From JAUZOB01 sp963692465 (GTDB taxonomy: Bacteria; Bacteroidota; Bacteroidia; Bacteroidales; Prolixibacteraceae), in assembly GCA_963692465.1 (NCBI GenBank), contig OY829943.1, forward strand, positions 2,666,001 through 2,730,000: a DNA stretch of 64,000 bases. Direction: 5' to 3'. Shown here one piece after another: positions 44,608 to 54,270 of the stretch (the stretch's first letter is position 1; each line of letters begins with the position of its first letter). The notes under the pieces were generated by a model that saw only the letters and a program-made list of their open reading frames with translations, was not told where the DNA came from and did not search any database. The position numbers and the translations under genes are program-made.

Positions 44608-44615
44608 TATATTTG
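44608..44615 (+). promoter_or_regulatory. -7 box of tRNA-Arg
   Basis: TATATTTG matches TAnnTTTG exactly, 13 bp before the mature tRNA 5' end. No clear -33 box. Confidence 0.55.
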
Positions 44616-44628
44616 CACCCGCAAAGTC

Positions 44629-44702
44629 GGTCCGGTAGCTCAGCTGGATAGAGCAACAGCCTTCTAAGCTGTGGGTCGCGGGTTCGAATCCCGCCCGGAT
44701 CA
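44629..44702 (+). tRNA. tRNA-Arg (UCU)
   Basis: A 74-nt cloverleaf: acceptor GGTCCGG/CCGGATC (one G-U), D-arm GCTCAGCTGGATAGAGC, anticodon stem ACAGC/GCTGT with loop CTTCTAA (anticodon TCT), T-arm GCGGG/CCCGC with TTCGAAT, discriminator A. CCA is not encoded. Confidence 0.97.
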
Positions 44703-44707
44703 CTTGA

Positions 44708-44748
44708 ATAAAAGAGGCATTAGATTTTTTTCTAATGCCTCTTTTATT
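44708..44748 (+). terminator. tRNA-Arg terminator
   Basis: A 15-17-bp stem (AAAAGAGGCATTAGA with its complement) with a T loop and a TTTTATTG tail just after the tRNA. It can also serve the convergent HigA-like gene. Confidence 0.8.
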
Positions 44749-44818
44749 GTAAAAATGGCGAAGAAAATTAATTCCTCATCCTTATTGTTTTATCTATCGT
44801 GTTTTTTGATTTAATCCT

Positions 44819-45154
44819 TTATTGTTCTGGTGAGGTTGCAATATTGTGTCGAATTTTACTACTTACAGGTCTTATTAATTGAATATCTTTGAATGTCTGT
44901 CCTTTTAGTCGATTCTCTTCTTCAATATCGTAATCATTCTGCAATCCGAGCCAAAATTTAGCAGAATTTCCCAGATAAGCACTTAACCTCAAGGCTGTAT
45001 CTGCGGTTATTCTTCGTTTGCCTTTTATGATTTGAGAGATTCTTGTTTGTGGAATATTCAGATCTTTTGCCAACCGGTAGGCTGAAATATTAAGAGGCAA
45101 AAGGAATTCTTCCATTAGTATCTCGCCTGGATGTATGTTTGCTAATTTGTCCAT
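44819..45154 (-). CDS. higA: HigA-family antitoxin (XRE helix-turn-helix), apparently without partner toxin
   Basis: 111 residues. HPGEILMEEFLLPLNISAYRLAKDLNIPQTRISQIIKGKRRITADTALRLSAYLG is shortened here to its signature: HPGEIL start, then the XRE helix-turn-helix at about 20-65. HigA normally lies just downstream of the HigB RelE-like toxin, whose mRNase it neutralises. No toxin-sized frame exists upstream (45155-45588) or downstream, so it is orphaned or a simple regulator. The C-terminus is longer than minimal HigA. Confidence 0.85.
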   Translation of the reverse strand: MDKLANIHPGEILMEEFLLPLNISAYRLAKDLNIPQTRISQIIKGKRRITADTALRLSAYLGNSAKFWLGLQNDYDIEEENRLKGQTFKDIQLIRPVSSKIRHNIATSPEQ

Positions 45155-45450
45155 GTTGTTGTTTGTTATGTGGTTGTTTTACAATTCTTTATATTTGATT
45201 AGGGTGTTCTAAAGGTATAACATAAAAATACAATTAGGAATAATTATTATTCTTTTTTAATAGAACGATTTGTTGATTGGATTCAATCTGTTGCATCTGC
45301 GTCAGAACTGAATTGTACTGGATGTAATAGTGATTGTGCGCCATCACCAACCTCGTCCTTTTATGGGTGAACGATAGACAATATCAATAGTATCTAGGGC
45401 TTTTCTTTATTGCTCCTATGAGTTTCTTGACCGGATCAAGAGGAGCTCAA

Positions 45451-45520
45451 AGGTGGTTCATAGGTGCGGAGCACCTATGAACCACCTTTAAACCACCTAT
45501 AAACCACCTTCGAACCACCA
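45451..45520. repeat. perfect 17-bp inverted repeat fused to four 11-bp direct repeats
   Basis: Arms 45451-45467 and 45471-45487 are perfect complements with a 3-base loop (GGA). The unit AACCACCT recurs at 45480, 45491, 45502 and (AACCACCA) 45513, with an exact 11-bp period. The element fills the gap between the antitoxin and a membrane gene. The rest of 45155-45588 shows no gene. Confidence 0.85.
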
Positions 45521-45588
45521 CTGAATAGCGGAGTAATACATTGATACGAAGGGTGTAAGGCCTATTCTGGATCAGTAGATAATTTTTT

Positions 45589-45981
45589 TTATTTTAGTGT
45601 TTTGAAGAAGTAGGTATATCCAGTTACAAACACAATGGTTGCACACAAGTTGGAAATAGATATGCCGGTCGGACTGATAAGTTGCAGGAGTACAATGATA
45701 ACCTGTGCTGATACATAAATCCAGTAGCCTATGCGGCGTGTGTGCCACAGTCCGATAACTCCGATGAATGAAATTGCATAAACGATAAAAAGAGTCGTCG
45801 CTGTCATATAGGAAAAAGAAACATTACCATATTGGAATGCATATTTTTGAGCTAATTGTAGGAATGAATCATGGAAAAGAATAACCGACAATTGAAGGAT
45901 CATTGCTACTGCACTACCAATAAAACTTAAAAGGCAGAATGCGGTTAAAAGTTGAGGCCGATTCGTTGAAGTGTTTTCCAT
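45589..45981 (-). CDS. small four-helix membrane protein, unknown
   Basis: 130 residues, four predicted membrane segments (about 11-32, 58-78, 85-103, 106-127). ATG start, no motif recognised. It is divergent from glyA across a 320-bp gap and has its own short transcript. Members of this type are usually annotated as hypothetical integral membrane proteins. Confidence 0.7.
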   Translation of the reverse strand: MENTSTNRPQLLTAFCLLSFIGSAVAMILQLSVILFHDSFLQLAQKYAFQYGNVSFSYMTATTLFIVYAISFIGVIGLWHTRRIGYWIYVSAQVIIVLLQLISPTGISISNLCATIVFVTGYTYFFKTLK

Positions 45982-46301
45982 TTTATGAATGCAAAAAGAT
46001 TATTTCCTGTAAAAATAAGTTATTTCTTTACGAAATATTGACCTGCAGAGAATTTTTTAAACACGAATTTTTTGAGAAGTCGGAGAATGAAAAAATATAT
46101 TCATTAAGCCGGTATTAAAGATCGTAGCATTAAAGAATAAAATGGCTGAAAGATGGGCGGTTCACCCGTGAAAAAGTATTACTTTTGAAGCGAAATTTGA
46201 CACCGACTCCCCTGTAAGCGTGTAACGTATCAAAGATCAGAAGAATCGGTTCCTGGCAAATAAAAGGCTATGCATCAATATATAATAAACTTAATTAAAG
46301 G
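45982..46301 (+). promoter_or_regulatory. glyA upstream region with a likely promoter
   Basis: TACTTTTG at 46180-46187 matches TAnnTTTG, giving a leader of about 105 nt. No glycine, SAM or folate riboswitch core was recognised in the leader. The first 190 bp contain nothing else I can name. Confidence 0.35.
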
Positions 46302-47582
46302 ATGAAAAGAGACACTCAAATTTTCGATATTATCGAAAAGGAACGTCAGCGACAGCTCAATGGAATTGAGCTGATTGCTTCAGAAAATTTTGTGAGCGAT
46401 CAGGTAATGGAGGCCATGGGGTCTTGCCTTACCAATAAGTATGCAGAAGGGTATCCTGGACATCGGTATTATGGAGGTTGTCAGATTGTCGATTTGTCTG
46501 AACAACTGGCTATTGACCGCTTAAAAAAGTTATTCGATTGCGAATATGCCAATGTACAACCACATTCGGGTGCACAGGCTAATGCTGCAGTTTTGAGTGT
46601 CGTATTAAAACCTGGCGATACGTTTATGGGTCTTGATTTATCTCATGGCGGCCACTTGTCTCATGGATCACCCGTTAATTCATCTGGTTTGCTTTATCAT
46701 CCTATTGCTTATCAGGTACGTGAAGATACCGGACTGGTTGACTATGATATGATGGAAGAACTGGCCCTTAAAGAGAGACCAAAATTGATTATTGGGGGGG
46801 CATCTGCATATTCCAGAGAATGGGATTATGAAAGAATGCGTGCTATTGCTGACAAAATTGGTGCTTTATTGATGATTGATATGGCTCATCCTGCCGGTCT
46901 TATTGCTGCCGGTTTGCTGAAGAATCCATTAAAATATGCTCATATTGTAACATCAACAACTCATAAAACATTAAGAGGTCCTCGTGGTGGAATTATCCTT
47001 GTTGGGAAAGATTTTGAGAACCCATGGGGTATTAAGACTAAAAAAGGAGAAGTCCGTAAAATCTCTTCTTTATTAGATTCTTCTGTATTTCCGGGAACAC
47101 AGGGTGGTCCGTTAGAACATATCATTGCAGCTAAAGCAGTGGCTTTTGGTGAGGCTCTCGAACCGGAATATAAAGTATACCAAACGCTGGTCAAAAAGAA
47201 TGCCGCTGTAATGGCTAAAACATTTATGGACCTGGGATATAAAGTTATTTCGAACGGAACCGATAATCATTCGATGTTGATTGATCTGAGAACCAAATAT
47301 CCTGAACTTACTGGAAAACAGGCTGAAAACACTTTGGTAAAAGCTCATATCACAATTAATAAAAATATGGTGCCGTTTGATAGTCGTTCTCCGTTCCAAA
47401 CATCAGGAATCCGGGTGGGAACTCCGGCGGTTACAACCCGTGGACTCAAAGAGAATGACATTCCGGTTATCGTAGACCTGATTGATTCTGTTTTGAAGGA
47501 TATTGACGATGAAAAAGGTATTGCTGCTATCGGTGCAAAAGTGCAGCAGATGATGAAAAATTATCCTTTGTTTGCATGGTAG
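46302..47582 (+). CDS. glyA: serine hydroxymethyltransferase
   Basis: 426 residues, the usual length. NKYAEGYPGHRYYGGCQIVD and STTHKTLRGPRGG (with the PLP-binding Lys) are signatures; LSHGGHLSHGSPVN is the folate region and TSGIRVGTPAVTTRG a late motif. It converts serine and tetrahydrofolate to glycine and methylene-THF. Transcribed alone, with a terminator directly after it. Confidence 0.97.
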   Translation: MKRDTQIFDIIEKERQRQLNGIELIASENFVSDQVMEAMGSCLTNKYAEGYPGHRYYGGCQIVDLSEQLAIDRLKKLFDCEYANVQPHSGAQANAAVLSVVLKPGDTFMGLDLSHGGHLSHGSPVNSSGLLYHPIAYQVREDTGLVDYDMMEELALKERPKLIIGGASAYSREWDYERMRAIADKIGALLMIDMAHPAGLIAAGLLKNPLKYAHIVTSTTHKTLRGPRGGIILVGKDFENPWGIKTKKGEVRKISSLLDSSVFPGTQGGPLEHIIAAKAVAFGEALEPEYKVYQTLVKKNAAVMAKTFMDLGYKVISNGTDNHSMLIDLRTKYPELTGKQAENTLVKAHITINKNMVPFDSRSPFQTSGIRVGTPAVTTRGLKENDIPVIVDLIDSVLKDIDDEKGIAAIGAKVQQMMKNYPLFAW

Positions 47583-47601
47583 AACAAAGAAGTTAATAAT
47601 G

Positions 47602-47645
47602 AGGTCTGCGAAGGTTAATATTCATACCTTGGCAGACCTTTTTCT
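47602..47645 (+). terminator. glyA terminator
   Basis: AGGTCTGC...AAGGT pairs with ACCTT...GCAGACCT (47602-47615 / 47626-47639), then TTTTTCT. Confidence 0.85.
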
Positions 47646-47672
47646 AGTGTGAAGGAATAATATTTTAAGGTT

Positions 47673-48464
47673 ATGGTGGCTTATCTGTGGATCAGTGCTG
47701 TTTTAATATTAGTCGGATTTATTGCCGGCTTTGTTAATACCATATCGGGGAGCGGATCTTTGTTAACCCTTCCTATTTTAATGTTTCTTGGATTACCGGC
47801 AGGAGTTGCCAATGGAACAAACAGGGTGGGCGTATTGGTCCAGAATCTGGTAGGTACTCTTTATTATCGGAAAAAGAAGCTTCTTGATTATCGAGAGGGA
47901 CACCAGTTGATTTTACCTGCTGCAATCGGAGGATTAGTCGGGGCTGTTTTGGCGGTTAATACCAGCGATCAACTGATGGAAAAGGTAATAGGAGTTGTTC
48001 TTCTGGTGATGTTCCTGATTTATGTGCTTCGGCCGGAACGTCAGATTACAAAGTATGTTGATCGTTTACAGCAGCAATTTCCAACCTTGCAGAATCTGAT
48101 CTGTTTTTTCATCGGGATATATGGAGGATATATTCAGGTTGGAGTCGGATTCCTTTTTCTTGCCTTATTGGTTATCGCTCAGGGACATAATATGGAACGG
48201 GCTAATGCTTTAAAGGTTTACCTCGGACTGATATTTACGATTTGTTCCCTGGTTATCTTTTTTATTAATTGGAAAGTTGATGTATTAATCGGATTAATCC
48301 TGGCCGTAGGAAATATGCTGGGGGCAATGGTTGCAACCAGATGGTTTGCAGTCAATGAGACTCCTAAATTTTTGAGGTTATTTGTTTCTGCAATTAGTCT
48401 TGGATTATGCCTGTTATTTGCGTTTAAATATTTGCATTTACTCCCGTCCTTTATCTCATTTTAA
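47673..48464 (+). CDS. TauE/SafE family membrane exporter
   Basis: 263 residues with about eight membrane segments. The opening GFIAGFVNTISGSGSLLTLPILMFLGLPAGVANGTNR is the family signature (N-terminal repeat); a related motif appears in FIGIYGGYIQVGVGFLF in the second half. The family moves sulfite or other small anions across the inner membrane. Substrate here unknown. It follows glyA but is separated by a terminator. Confidence 0.88.
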   Translation: MVAYLWISAVLILVGFIAGFVNTISGSGSLLTLPILMFLGLPAGVANGTNRVGVLVQNLVGTLYYRKKKLLDYREGHQLILPAAIGGLVGAVLAVNTSDQLMEKVIGVVLLVMFLIYVLRPERQITKYVDRLQQQFPTLQNLICFFIGIYGGYIQVGVGFLFLALLVIAQGHNMERANALKVYLGLIFTICSLVIFFINWKVDVLIGLILAVGNMLGAMVATRWFAVNETPKFLRLFVSAISLGLCLLFAFKYLHLLPSFISF

Positions 48465-48508
48465 AAAAGGTCATCCTTGAATTTTAGATTCACGAATAAC
48501 CTTTTTTG
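48463..48508 (+). terminator. terminator after the TauE-like gene
   Basis: AAAAAAGGT (48463-48471) pairs with ACCTTTTTT (48499-48507); the inner loop is large. It overlaps the stop codon. Confidence 0.5.
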
Positions 48509-48575
48509 ATCAAACTATATTCGGATATAGAGGGGAATTACTTTAGCATGGTTTCCTCAAACTATGTGTTTTTAA

Positions 48576-49601
48576 TCAGACTATCATACGGGCATAGGGC
48601 GCAACGTCCTGTCCGACGAATTCCCCTGCCAGAAATTTATAGTGACCGGTAATAGCAATCATTGCTGCGTTATCTGTTGTAAATGAGAATTTCGGAACGT
48701 GAAGAATCCAATTGCGTTTAACGGCTTCCTCCTTCAATCTGTTTCGTAATCCGGAGTTGGCTGAAACACCACCCGAAACAGCAACCTCATTGATTCCCGT
48801 TTGTTTGGCTGCCAAAATGAATTTGTCCATTAAAATATCGATAACCGATTTTTGTAGAGAGGCACAAAGGTCTTTTTGATTGTTTTTGATAAAATCGGGA
48901 TCTTGAGCAATGTGATCACGGATAAAGTATAGAAAAGATGTTTTCAGTCCGCTGAAGCTATAGTCAAGTCCTGCAATTCGTGGTTTTGAAAACTTAAAAG
49001 CATCTGGATTTCCCTGAGAGGCAAGTTTATCAATGATAGGTCCTCCGGGATAAGGAAGTCCCATTACTTTAGCACATTTGTCGAATGCTTCACCGGCTGC
49101 ATCATCAATGGTCTGACCAATGACTTCCATCTGAAGATGATCTCTGACAATGATGATCTGTGAGTTTCCACCGGAAACCAGCAGACATAGAAAAGGAAAG
49201 TGAGGATCTGTATTCTGGTCTGCCGTCTCTTTAATAAAATGAGCAAGAACGTGTCCCTGAAGATGGTTAATTTCAATAAGTGGAGCTCCAGAAGCTAGTG
49301 CAAAACCTTTTGCGAAGGAAGTTCCTACTAATAATGAACCTAATAATCCCGGTCCCCTTGTAAAAGCGATTGCCGATATGTCGCCTATGTTAATTCCAGC
49401 TTTTCGAATAGCTTGATCAACAACGGGAATAATGTTTTGTTGGTGAGCACGTGACGCTAATTCCGGAACGACTCCTCCGTATTCTTCGTGGACCTTCTGA
49501 CTTGCAATGACATTTGAAAGAATAACCCCATCTTTTAAAACAGCCGCAGAGGTGTCGTCACAAGATGACTCGATTCCTAAAATAACAATATTTTTCTGCA
49601 T
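48576..49601 (-). CDS. tsaD: tRNA N6-adenosine threonylcarbamoyltransferase
   Basis: 341 residues from the ATG at 49601 (MQKNIVILGIESSCDDTSAAV); a TTG five codons upstream is less likely. Metal ligands are in ELASRAHQQNI and EINHLQGHVLAHF, and CLLVSGGNSQI is the nucleotide-binding loop. It places threonylcarbamoyl on A37 of tRNAs reading ANN codons. Divergent from tamB, 96 bp apart. Confidence 0.96.
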   Translation of the reverse strand: MQKNIVILGIESSCDDTSAAVLKDGVILSNVIASQKVHEEYGGVVPELASRAHQQNIIPVVDQAIRKAGINIGDISAIAFTRGPGLLGSLLVGTSFAKGFALASGAPLIEINHLQGHVLAHFIKETADQNTDPHFPFLCLLVSGGNSQIIIVRDHLQMEVIGQTIDDAAGEAFDKCAKVMGLPYPGGPIIDKLASQGNPDAFKFSKPRIAGLDYSFSGLKTSFLYFIRDHIAQDPDFIKNNQKDLCASLQKSVIDILMDKFILAAKQTGINEVAVSGGVSANSGLRNRLKEEAVKRNWILHVPKFSFTTDNAAMIAITGHYKFLAGEFVGQDVAPYARMIV

Positions 49602-49697
49602 TTTATCGAATTTCAATAGAACAACGGAATAGGGAAATTTTTTTGTTGTATTCTTCCCTATAATTGCACATTTTACTTTATTTTGCGTAATATAAAT

Positions 49698-52600
49698 ATG
49701 ACCTGCAAAGATATTAAAAAAAGGAAAACCATATTACTACTAATCCCGCTATTGGTAGTGCTCTTATTATTTTTGGGATACAGGGCTTTTCGATCAGGAA
49801 AGGCACAACGATTTTTGTGCGAAAAAGTATCCTCCTGGTTATCTGAAACGCTTCATACGCGGGTGGTAGTCAAAGGAATTGATTATTCTTTCTGGAATAA
49901 GATTGTAGTAGAAAAATTGCTCATTGAAGATCAGAAACATGATACTCTTTTTTATTCAGATCGTTTGGCTGCGGCGTTAAGTGATATTAATTTCAAGGTG
50001 CGTACGCTTGATTTCCGTTATTTTAAAATATCCGGGTCTAATACAAGGTTGCTCCATTACGCAAACGGGAAGAATAATTATGATTTTATTGTCGATTTAT
50101 TAAAACAACCGAAACCAACCAAGCCGTCTTTATGGGGATTCTCTTGTCGCGATTTTCGTTTCGGACAAAGTCGGTTTTCTTATCGTGATGAGCGTCATCC
50201 TGGATTTCCTTCGGAATGGAACTTTAATTCATTCAATATCGACATAGCAACATTTGCTTGTTACCAGAGTCGTTGGGTTTGTGATATTCGCAATTTAAGT
50301 TTTAAAGATGCCAATGGGTTTCATTTGAAAGAACTCAAAACAATGGTTTCCTGCGATTCAGATACAATCAGCCTGCACCATGTGTTGTTGAGAACCGATT
50401 TATCAAATCTTCGATTCAACCATTTGGCCGTCGGATTAAAAGAGTTTCAAAAGAAGGGAGATGTGGCATCAATCCGTGTAAAAGCAAAGATCGAACCCTC
50501 ACAACTTAGTTTTGTTGATATGAGGCGATTCATCCCAACGTTGAAAGGAATGAATTTGCTATTAGGCCTTTCGGGGAATATTTATGGGAAAATAGGAGAA
50601 TTGAAAGGACGCGGGATGGAGTTCTCCTTTGGTCGTTATACCAAAGTGCGATTTGATTTTTATGCTAACGGATTGCCTAATATTAAGCAGGCCTTTTGGG
50701 ATGTCAATTTTAAACCGTCAGTGACTCACTTAAATGATATAAGGGCTATACGGTTACCAAATGCTAGTGGAACAAAGCAGATCTCTATTCCTGCCGACTT
50801 GTCAGCACAAGCAGGAGTGATTCATTACAATGGAAATTTTACGGGATATCTATCCGATTTTGTTGCTTACGGGACGATTGCTTCAGGGGTGGGGACGATT
50901 GCTTCTGATCTGTCTTTTAAACCATTGCATTCGAAAGACATAAGAATAAAAGGGCATTTGAAGGCAATAAATCTTCAAGCCGGAAGGTTATTGAAGAACA
51001 AAACAATCGGGCGGGTCAGTCTGAATGGACAGCTTGATGGCATTTTAACGGCTTCGAATTATTTAGATGCAAAAATAGGCGGGCAGATTAGTTCTCTGGA
51101 AGTGAACCGTAAAACAGTTGGTGGAATAACACTAAGCGGAGTCATCAACCATAAATTGTTCAATGGAAGCTTGGTTGCAAAAGACCCGAATCTGGATTTT
51201 GCGTTTAAAGGAAAGATTGATTATTCGAAACGAATTCCTGAATTTAATTTTACAGCCGATGTGCGTAAAGCACAAATTGGGGCATTAGGATTCTCTCCGG
51301 ATACTCTCACTGCATTGTCCTGTTTTGTTCAGGCTAATTTTGTGGGTAATAATATTGATAATTTTAGTGGTGATTTAAAGGTTAAGAACAGTCATTTCAT
51401 TAATAAAACCGGTAGCTTCCAAATTGATGGTGCGAATGTTTATACCCGTGCACAAGGTGCAAACAGCCAGATTTTGTTAAGCTCTGATTTTGCAGATGCA
51501 AAGGTTGCGGGAGATTATAATTTTGTCTCATTGGTTAGTTCGTTCAAACGAATCATTCTAAAATATCTTCCTTCTTGTCCTTTGTTTGATGATCCGGATA
51601 TTCGAGCTAATCCCGAGCGGAATCACTTTTCTTATTCACTCACTATCAAAGATTCGGATCCGATAACCAAAGTGTTATTACCCAAAATGCAATTTGAGGC
51701 TCCGGTTGTTATTAATGGATACGTCTATGAAGATCAGAATGACTTTAATTTAAATGCAGTATTCCCCAAGTTGAAATATGAAGGAGTTGTTTTTAAAGAT
51801 CTGGTAGTGAATGCTTCGAAGCAAAATGAGAAGATGGTTTTTGATACAAAAGCTCAGAATATTACCTATAAAAGCGATGTAAATGTCACCAATTTTACCG
51901 TGAAGGTTGATGCAGGTCAGGATTCTTTAAATGTGAAATTGTTCTGGAATAATTGGAGTAAACCTTCTTTTGGAGGCGATTTTACGGCATCAACTTTGTT
52001 CCATCTTGAGGGTCGCAAGAAACGTTCTGTTAGTGAAATTGATATCCATCCGTCTAAGATATTCATTGCCGATTCGGTGTGGCGTGTAAATCCCGGAACC
52101 ATAAAGATTGATTCGATGATTGCTCATGTGAGCGGACTTAGTGTTCAGAAAGGGGACCAACAGATCACCGTGAATGGTGATCTTGCGAATGATAACGAAC
52201 ACCGTATTACCCTTAATGTTAAGGATCTAAATCTTGCAGGTATTGATAAATTACTGAATCTGAAAACAGGAATAGGGGGAACGCTGACCGGAATGATCGG
52301 GTTGCAGAATATTTTTAAACGTCCTATTCTATATTCCGATTTGCAAATTACCGATTTCTCGGTTGATGTAGAACATCTGGGAAATCTATCCTTGGTCAAT
52401 AAATGGGATGCCCAGGACCAATCGATCTATTCTCGTTTACTGTTAGACCGGGAAGGACATAAATTATTGGATGCCAGTGGAAGTATTAATCCCGATACCG
52501 GGGCTCTTGATTATACGGCATCGCTCTCTGATGTGCCGACTACGGTATTAACAGACCTGCTTTCCCAAACATTCTCAGACTTTCACGGAACAGCGAGTGG

Positions 52601-54167
52601 AAAGATGCATGTGGGCGGAAATTTGAGTAAACTTTTGTTTAATGGGGCTTTGTATGGCGATAAGGCCGGACTGAAAGTTAATGTGTTGCAGGTTCCTTAT
52701 ACCTTTACCGACTCGGTCCGTTTTGTCAATGATAAAATTATTTTTGATCATGTCAAGGTTCATGATCGAAACAATAATACAGGAATCTTAACTGGAACAC
52801 TCCGTCATGATAATTTTGCTAACATGGACGTTGATCTAACGGTTACTACTGATCGTTTGATGGTTTTGAATTCAGCATCGAAGGATTTTAATATGCTTTA
52901 CGGAGATGTTTTTATGGCAGGTAAAGTAACGATTACCGGTCATGATCAGATGACCTATATTGGCGGATACGCAAAATTAATGTCGGGAACAAACGTCACT
53001 GTCTCATTAGATGGGGGAGATAAAATAACAGAAAGTAGTTTTGTCCGTTTTGTGAATAACAAGACGGCCAAGACCGATAGTGTTGTTCTGTCTGATGCTC
53101 CTGAACCATCTAATGTTGAGTTGCACTTGGATGTAAATATTACTTCACAGGCAAAATGCCAGATTCTTCTTAATTCGGGAGGAAATTCGGATGTGGTAAA
53201 AGGAGTTGTTGGTAGCGGAGATCTTCGGTTTGACCTTGATAAAAGTGGTCGGTTTCAGATGTGGGGAACCTATACCATCGAAGAGGGGAAGTACAATTTT
53301 AATTTTAAAAATGTTATTTCGAAAGAATTTAACTTTCAACGGGGAGGAACGATTAAATGGAGTGGGGATCCGGCTGAAGCCGACGTTGATCTAAGTGCAA
53401 TTTATACGGCCAAAAATGTTCCGCTCTATGATTTGTTTATGAATTCCGGTTCGGCAACAGCAGATTCGAAATCCAGAATAAGTCGGGTTGATTGTAAAAT
53501 CAATTTGTCAGGAAAGCTTTCCAATCCGAATATTCGTTTTGAGTTGGGATTCCCGCCTCCGGTTGATAATCGAGTTGTCGATGAGATAAAACAGTATATT
53601 GCAACAGATGATGATATTAATAAGCAGATTTTGTCGTTGATGGTACTCAATCGTTTTTATACCCCAGATAATTTAAGGGGGAATTATACGTCTGATCAGA
53701 ATAGCCAGAGTTTGCTTGGAACAACGGCTAGTGGCTTGTTATCAACACAGCTTAGCTCGTGGCTTTCACAGGTTAGTAAAACATGGGATGTTGGAGTGAA
53801 CTATTATGCCGGGACACAGGTGTCTAATGAAGAGGTTGAATTGGCATTAAGTCGCCAGATATTAAATAATCGCGTTACTATTAATGGTAATTTTGGATAT
53901 AACACGAAGAACGTTACGAATAGTCAGAACAATCTTATTGCTGATTTTGATCTTTTGACGAAGCTGACACGGAATGGAAAGTTGCAGTTTCGGGTATATA
54001 GTCAGACCAATAATAACGTGATTTATGAGACATCGCCAACAACACAAGGGATAGGATTTATTTATAGGGAAGATTTTAATTCTTTTAAAGAGTTGTTTAA
54101 GATTTTTAAGTCGGCCGGACCGAAACCAAAGAGAACTTCAGTGACAAAAAAATCCGTATCAAAATGA
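49698..54167 (+). CDS. tamB: TamB-like translocation/assembly module protein (DUF490)
   Basis: 1489 residues from ATG 49698; a TTG at 49683 would add five residues. An N-terminal membrane anchor (about 14-33, LLLIPLLVVLLLFLGYR) precedes a very long beta-rich periplasmic stretch typical of AsmA/TamB proteins, with repeated LNGQLDGILT- and LSGNIYGKIG-like strands. The C-terminal about 400 residues are the conserved DUF490 part (GTYTIEEGKYNFNFKN, FQRGGTIKWSGDPAEADVDLSAIYTAKN, VDEIKQYIATDDDINKQILSLM). Such proteins bridge the envelope for outer-membrane protein insertion or lipid transport. Confidence 0.93.
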   Translation: MTCKDIKKRKTILLLIPLLVVLLLFLGYRAFRSGKAQRFLCEKVSSWLSETLHTRVVVKGIDYSFWNKIVVEKLLIEDQKHDTLFYSDRLAAALSDINFKVRTLDFRYFKISGSNTRLLHYANGKNNYDFIVDLLKQPKPTKPSLWGFSCRDFRFGQSRFSYRDERHPGFPSEWNFNSFNIDIATFACYQSRWVCDIRNLSFKDANGFHLKELKTMVSCDSDTISLHHVLLRTDLSNLRFNHLAVGLKEFQKKGDVASIRVKAKIEPSQLSFVDMRRFIPTLKGMNLLLGLSGNIYGKIGELKGRGMEFSFGRYTKVRFDFYANGLPNIKQAFWDVNFKPSVTHLNDIRAIRLPNASGTKQISIPADLSAQAGVIHYNGNFTGYLSDFVAYGTIASGVGTIASDLSFKPLHSKDIRIKGHLKAINLQAGRLLKNKTIGRVSLNGQLDGILTASNYLDAKIGGQISSLEVNRKTVGGITLSGVINHKLFNGSLVAKDPNLDFAFKGKIDYSKRIPEFNFTADVRKAQIGALGFSPDTLTALSCFVQANFVGNNIDNFSGDLKVKNSHFINKTGSFQIDGANVYTRAQGANSQILLSSDFADAKVAGDYNFVSLVSSFKRIILKYLPSCPLFDDPDIRANPERNHFSYSLTIKDSDPITKVLLPKMQFEAPVVINGYVYEDQNDFNLNAVFPKLKYEGVVFKDLVVNASKQNEKMVFDTKAQNITYKSDVNVTNFTVKVDAGQDSLNVKLFWNNWSKPSFGGDFTASTLFHLEGRKKRSVSEIDIHPSKIFIADSVWRVNPGTIKIDSMIAHVSGLSVQKGDQQITVNGDLANDNEHRITLNVKDLNLAGIDKLLNLKTGIGGTLTGMIGLQNIFKRPILYSDLQITDFSVDVEHLGNLSLVNKWDAQDQSIYSRLLLDREGHKLLDASGSINPDTGALDYTASLSDVPTTVLTDLLSQTFSDFHGTASGKMHVGGNLSKLLFNGALYGDKAGLKVNVLQVPYTFTDSVRFVNDKIIFDHVKVHDRNNNTGILTGTLRHDNFANMDVDLTVTTDRLMVLNSASKDFNMLYGDVFMAGKVTITGHDQMTYIGGYAKLMSGTNVTVSLDGGDKITESSFVRFVNNKTAKTDSVVLSDAPEPSNVELHLDVNITSQAKCQILLNSGGNSDVVKGVVGSGDLRFDLDKSGRFQMWGTYTIEEGKYNFNFKNVISKEFNFQRGGTIKWSGDPAEADVDLSAIYTAKNVPLYDLFMNSGSATADSKSRISRVDCKINLSGKLSNPNIRFELGFPPPVDNRVVDEIKQYIATDDDINKQILSLMVLNRFYTPDNLRGNYTSDQNSQSLLGTTASGLLSTQLSSWLSQVSKTWDVGVNYYAGTQVSNEEVELALSRQILNNRVTINGNFGYNTKNVTNSQNNLIADFDLLTKLTRNGKLQFRVYSQTNNNVIYETSPTTQGIGFIYREDFNSFKELFKIFKSAGPKPKRTSVTKKSVSK

Positions 54168-54270
54168 TATTCTGATTCGGATTGTCTTTTTTGTTGATAT
54201 ATTTACTATTTGAAGAAGCAAAAGCCAATGAGGGGCACAGAAATCAGTCCTTCTTCGGTGTAACAATAAT

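Noticed and set aside
44485..44703. N-terminal extension of the phosphatase-like gene running antisense through tRNA-Arg
   Set aside because: The open frame continues only because the antisense of the tRNA lacks stops. The ATG at 44484 gives a clear signal peptide.
45224..45370. Plus-strand frame ending in a Cys-rich stretch (ELNCTGCNSDCAPSP)
   Set aside because: It looks like a peptide core, but the frame has no ATG, GTG or TTG at a sensible place and no leader or promoter.
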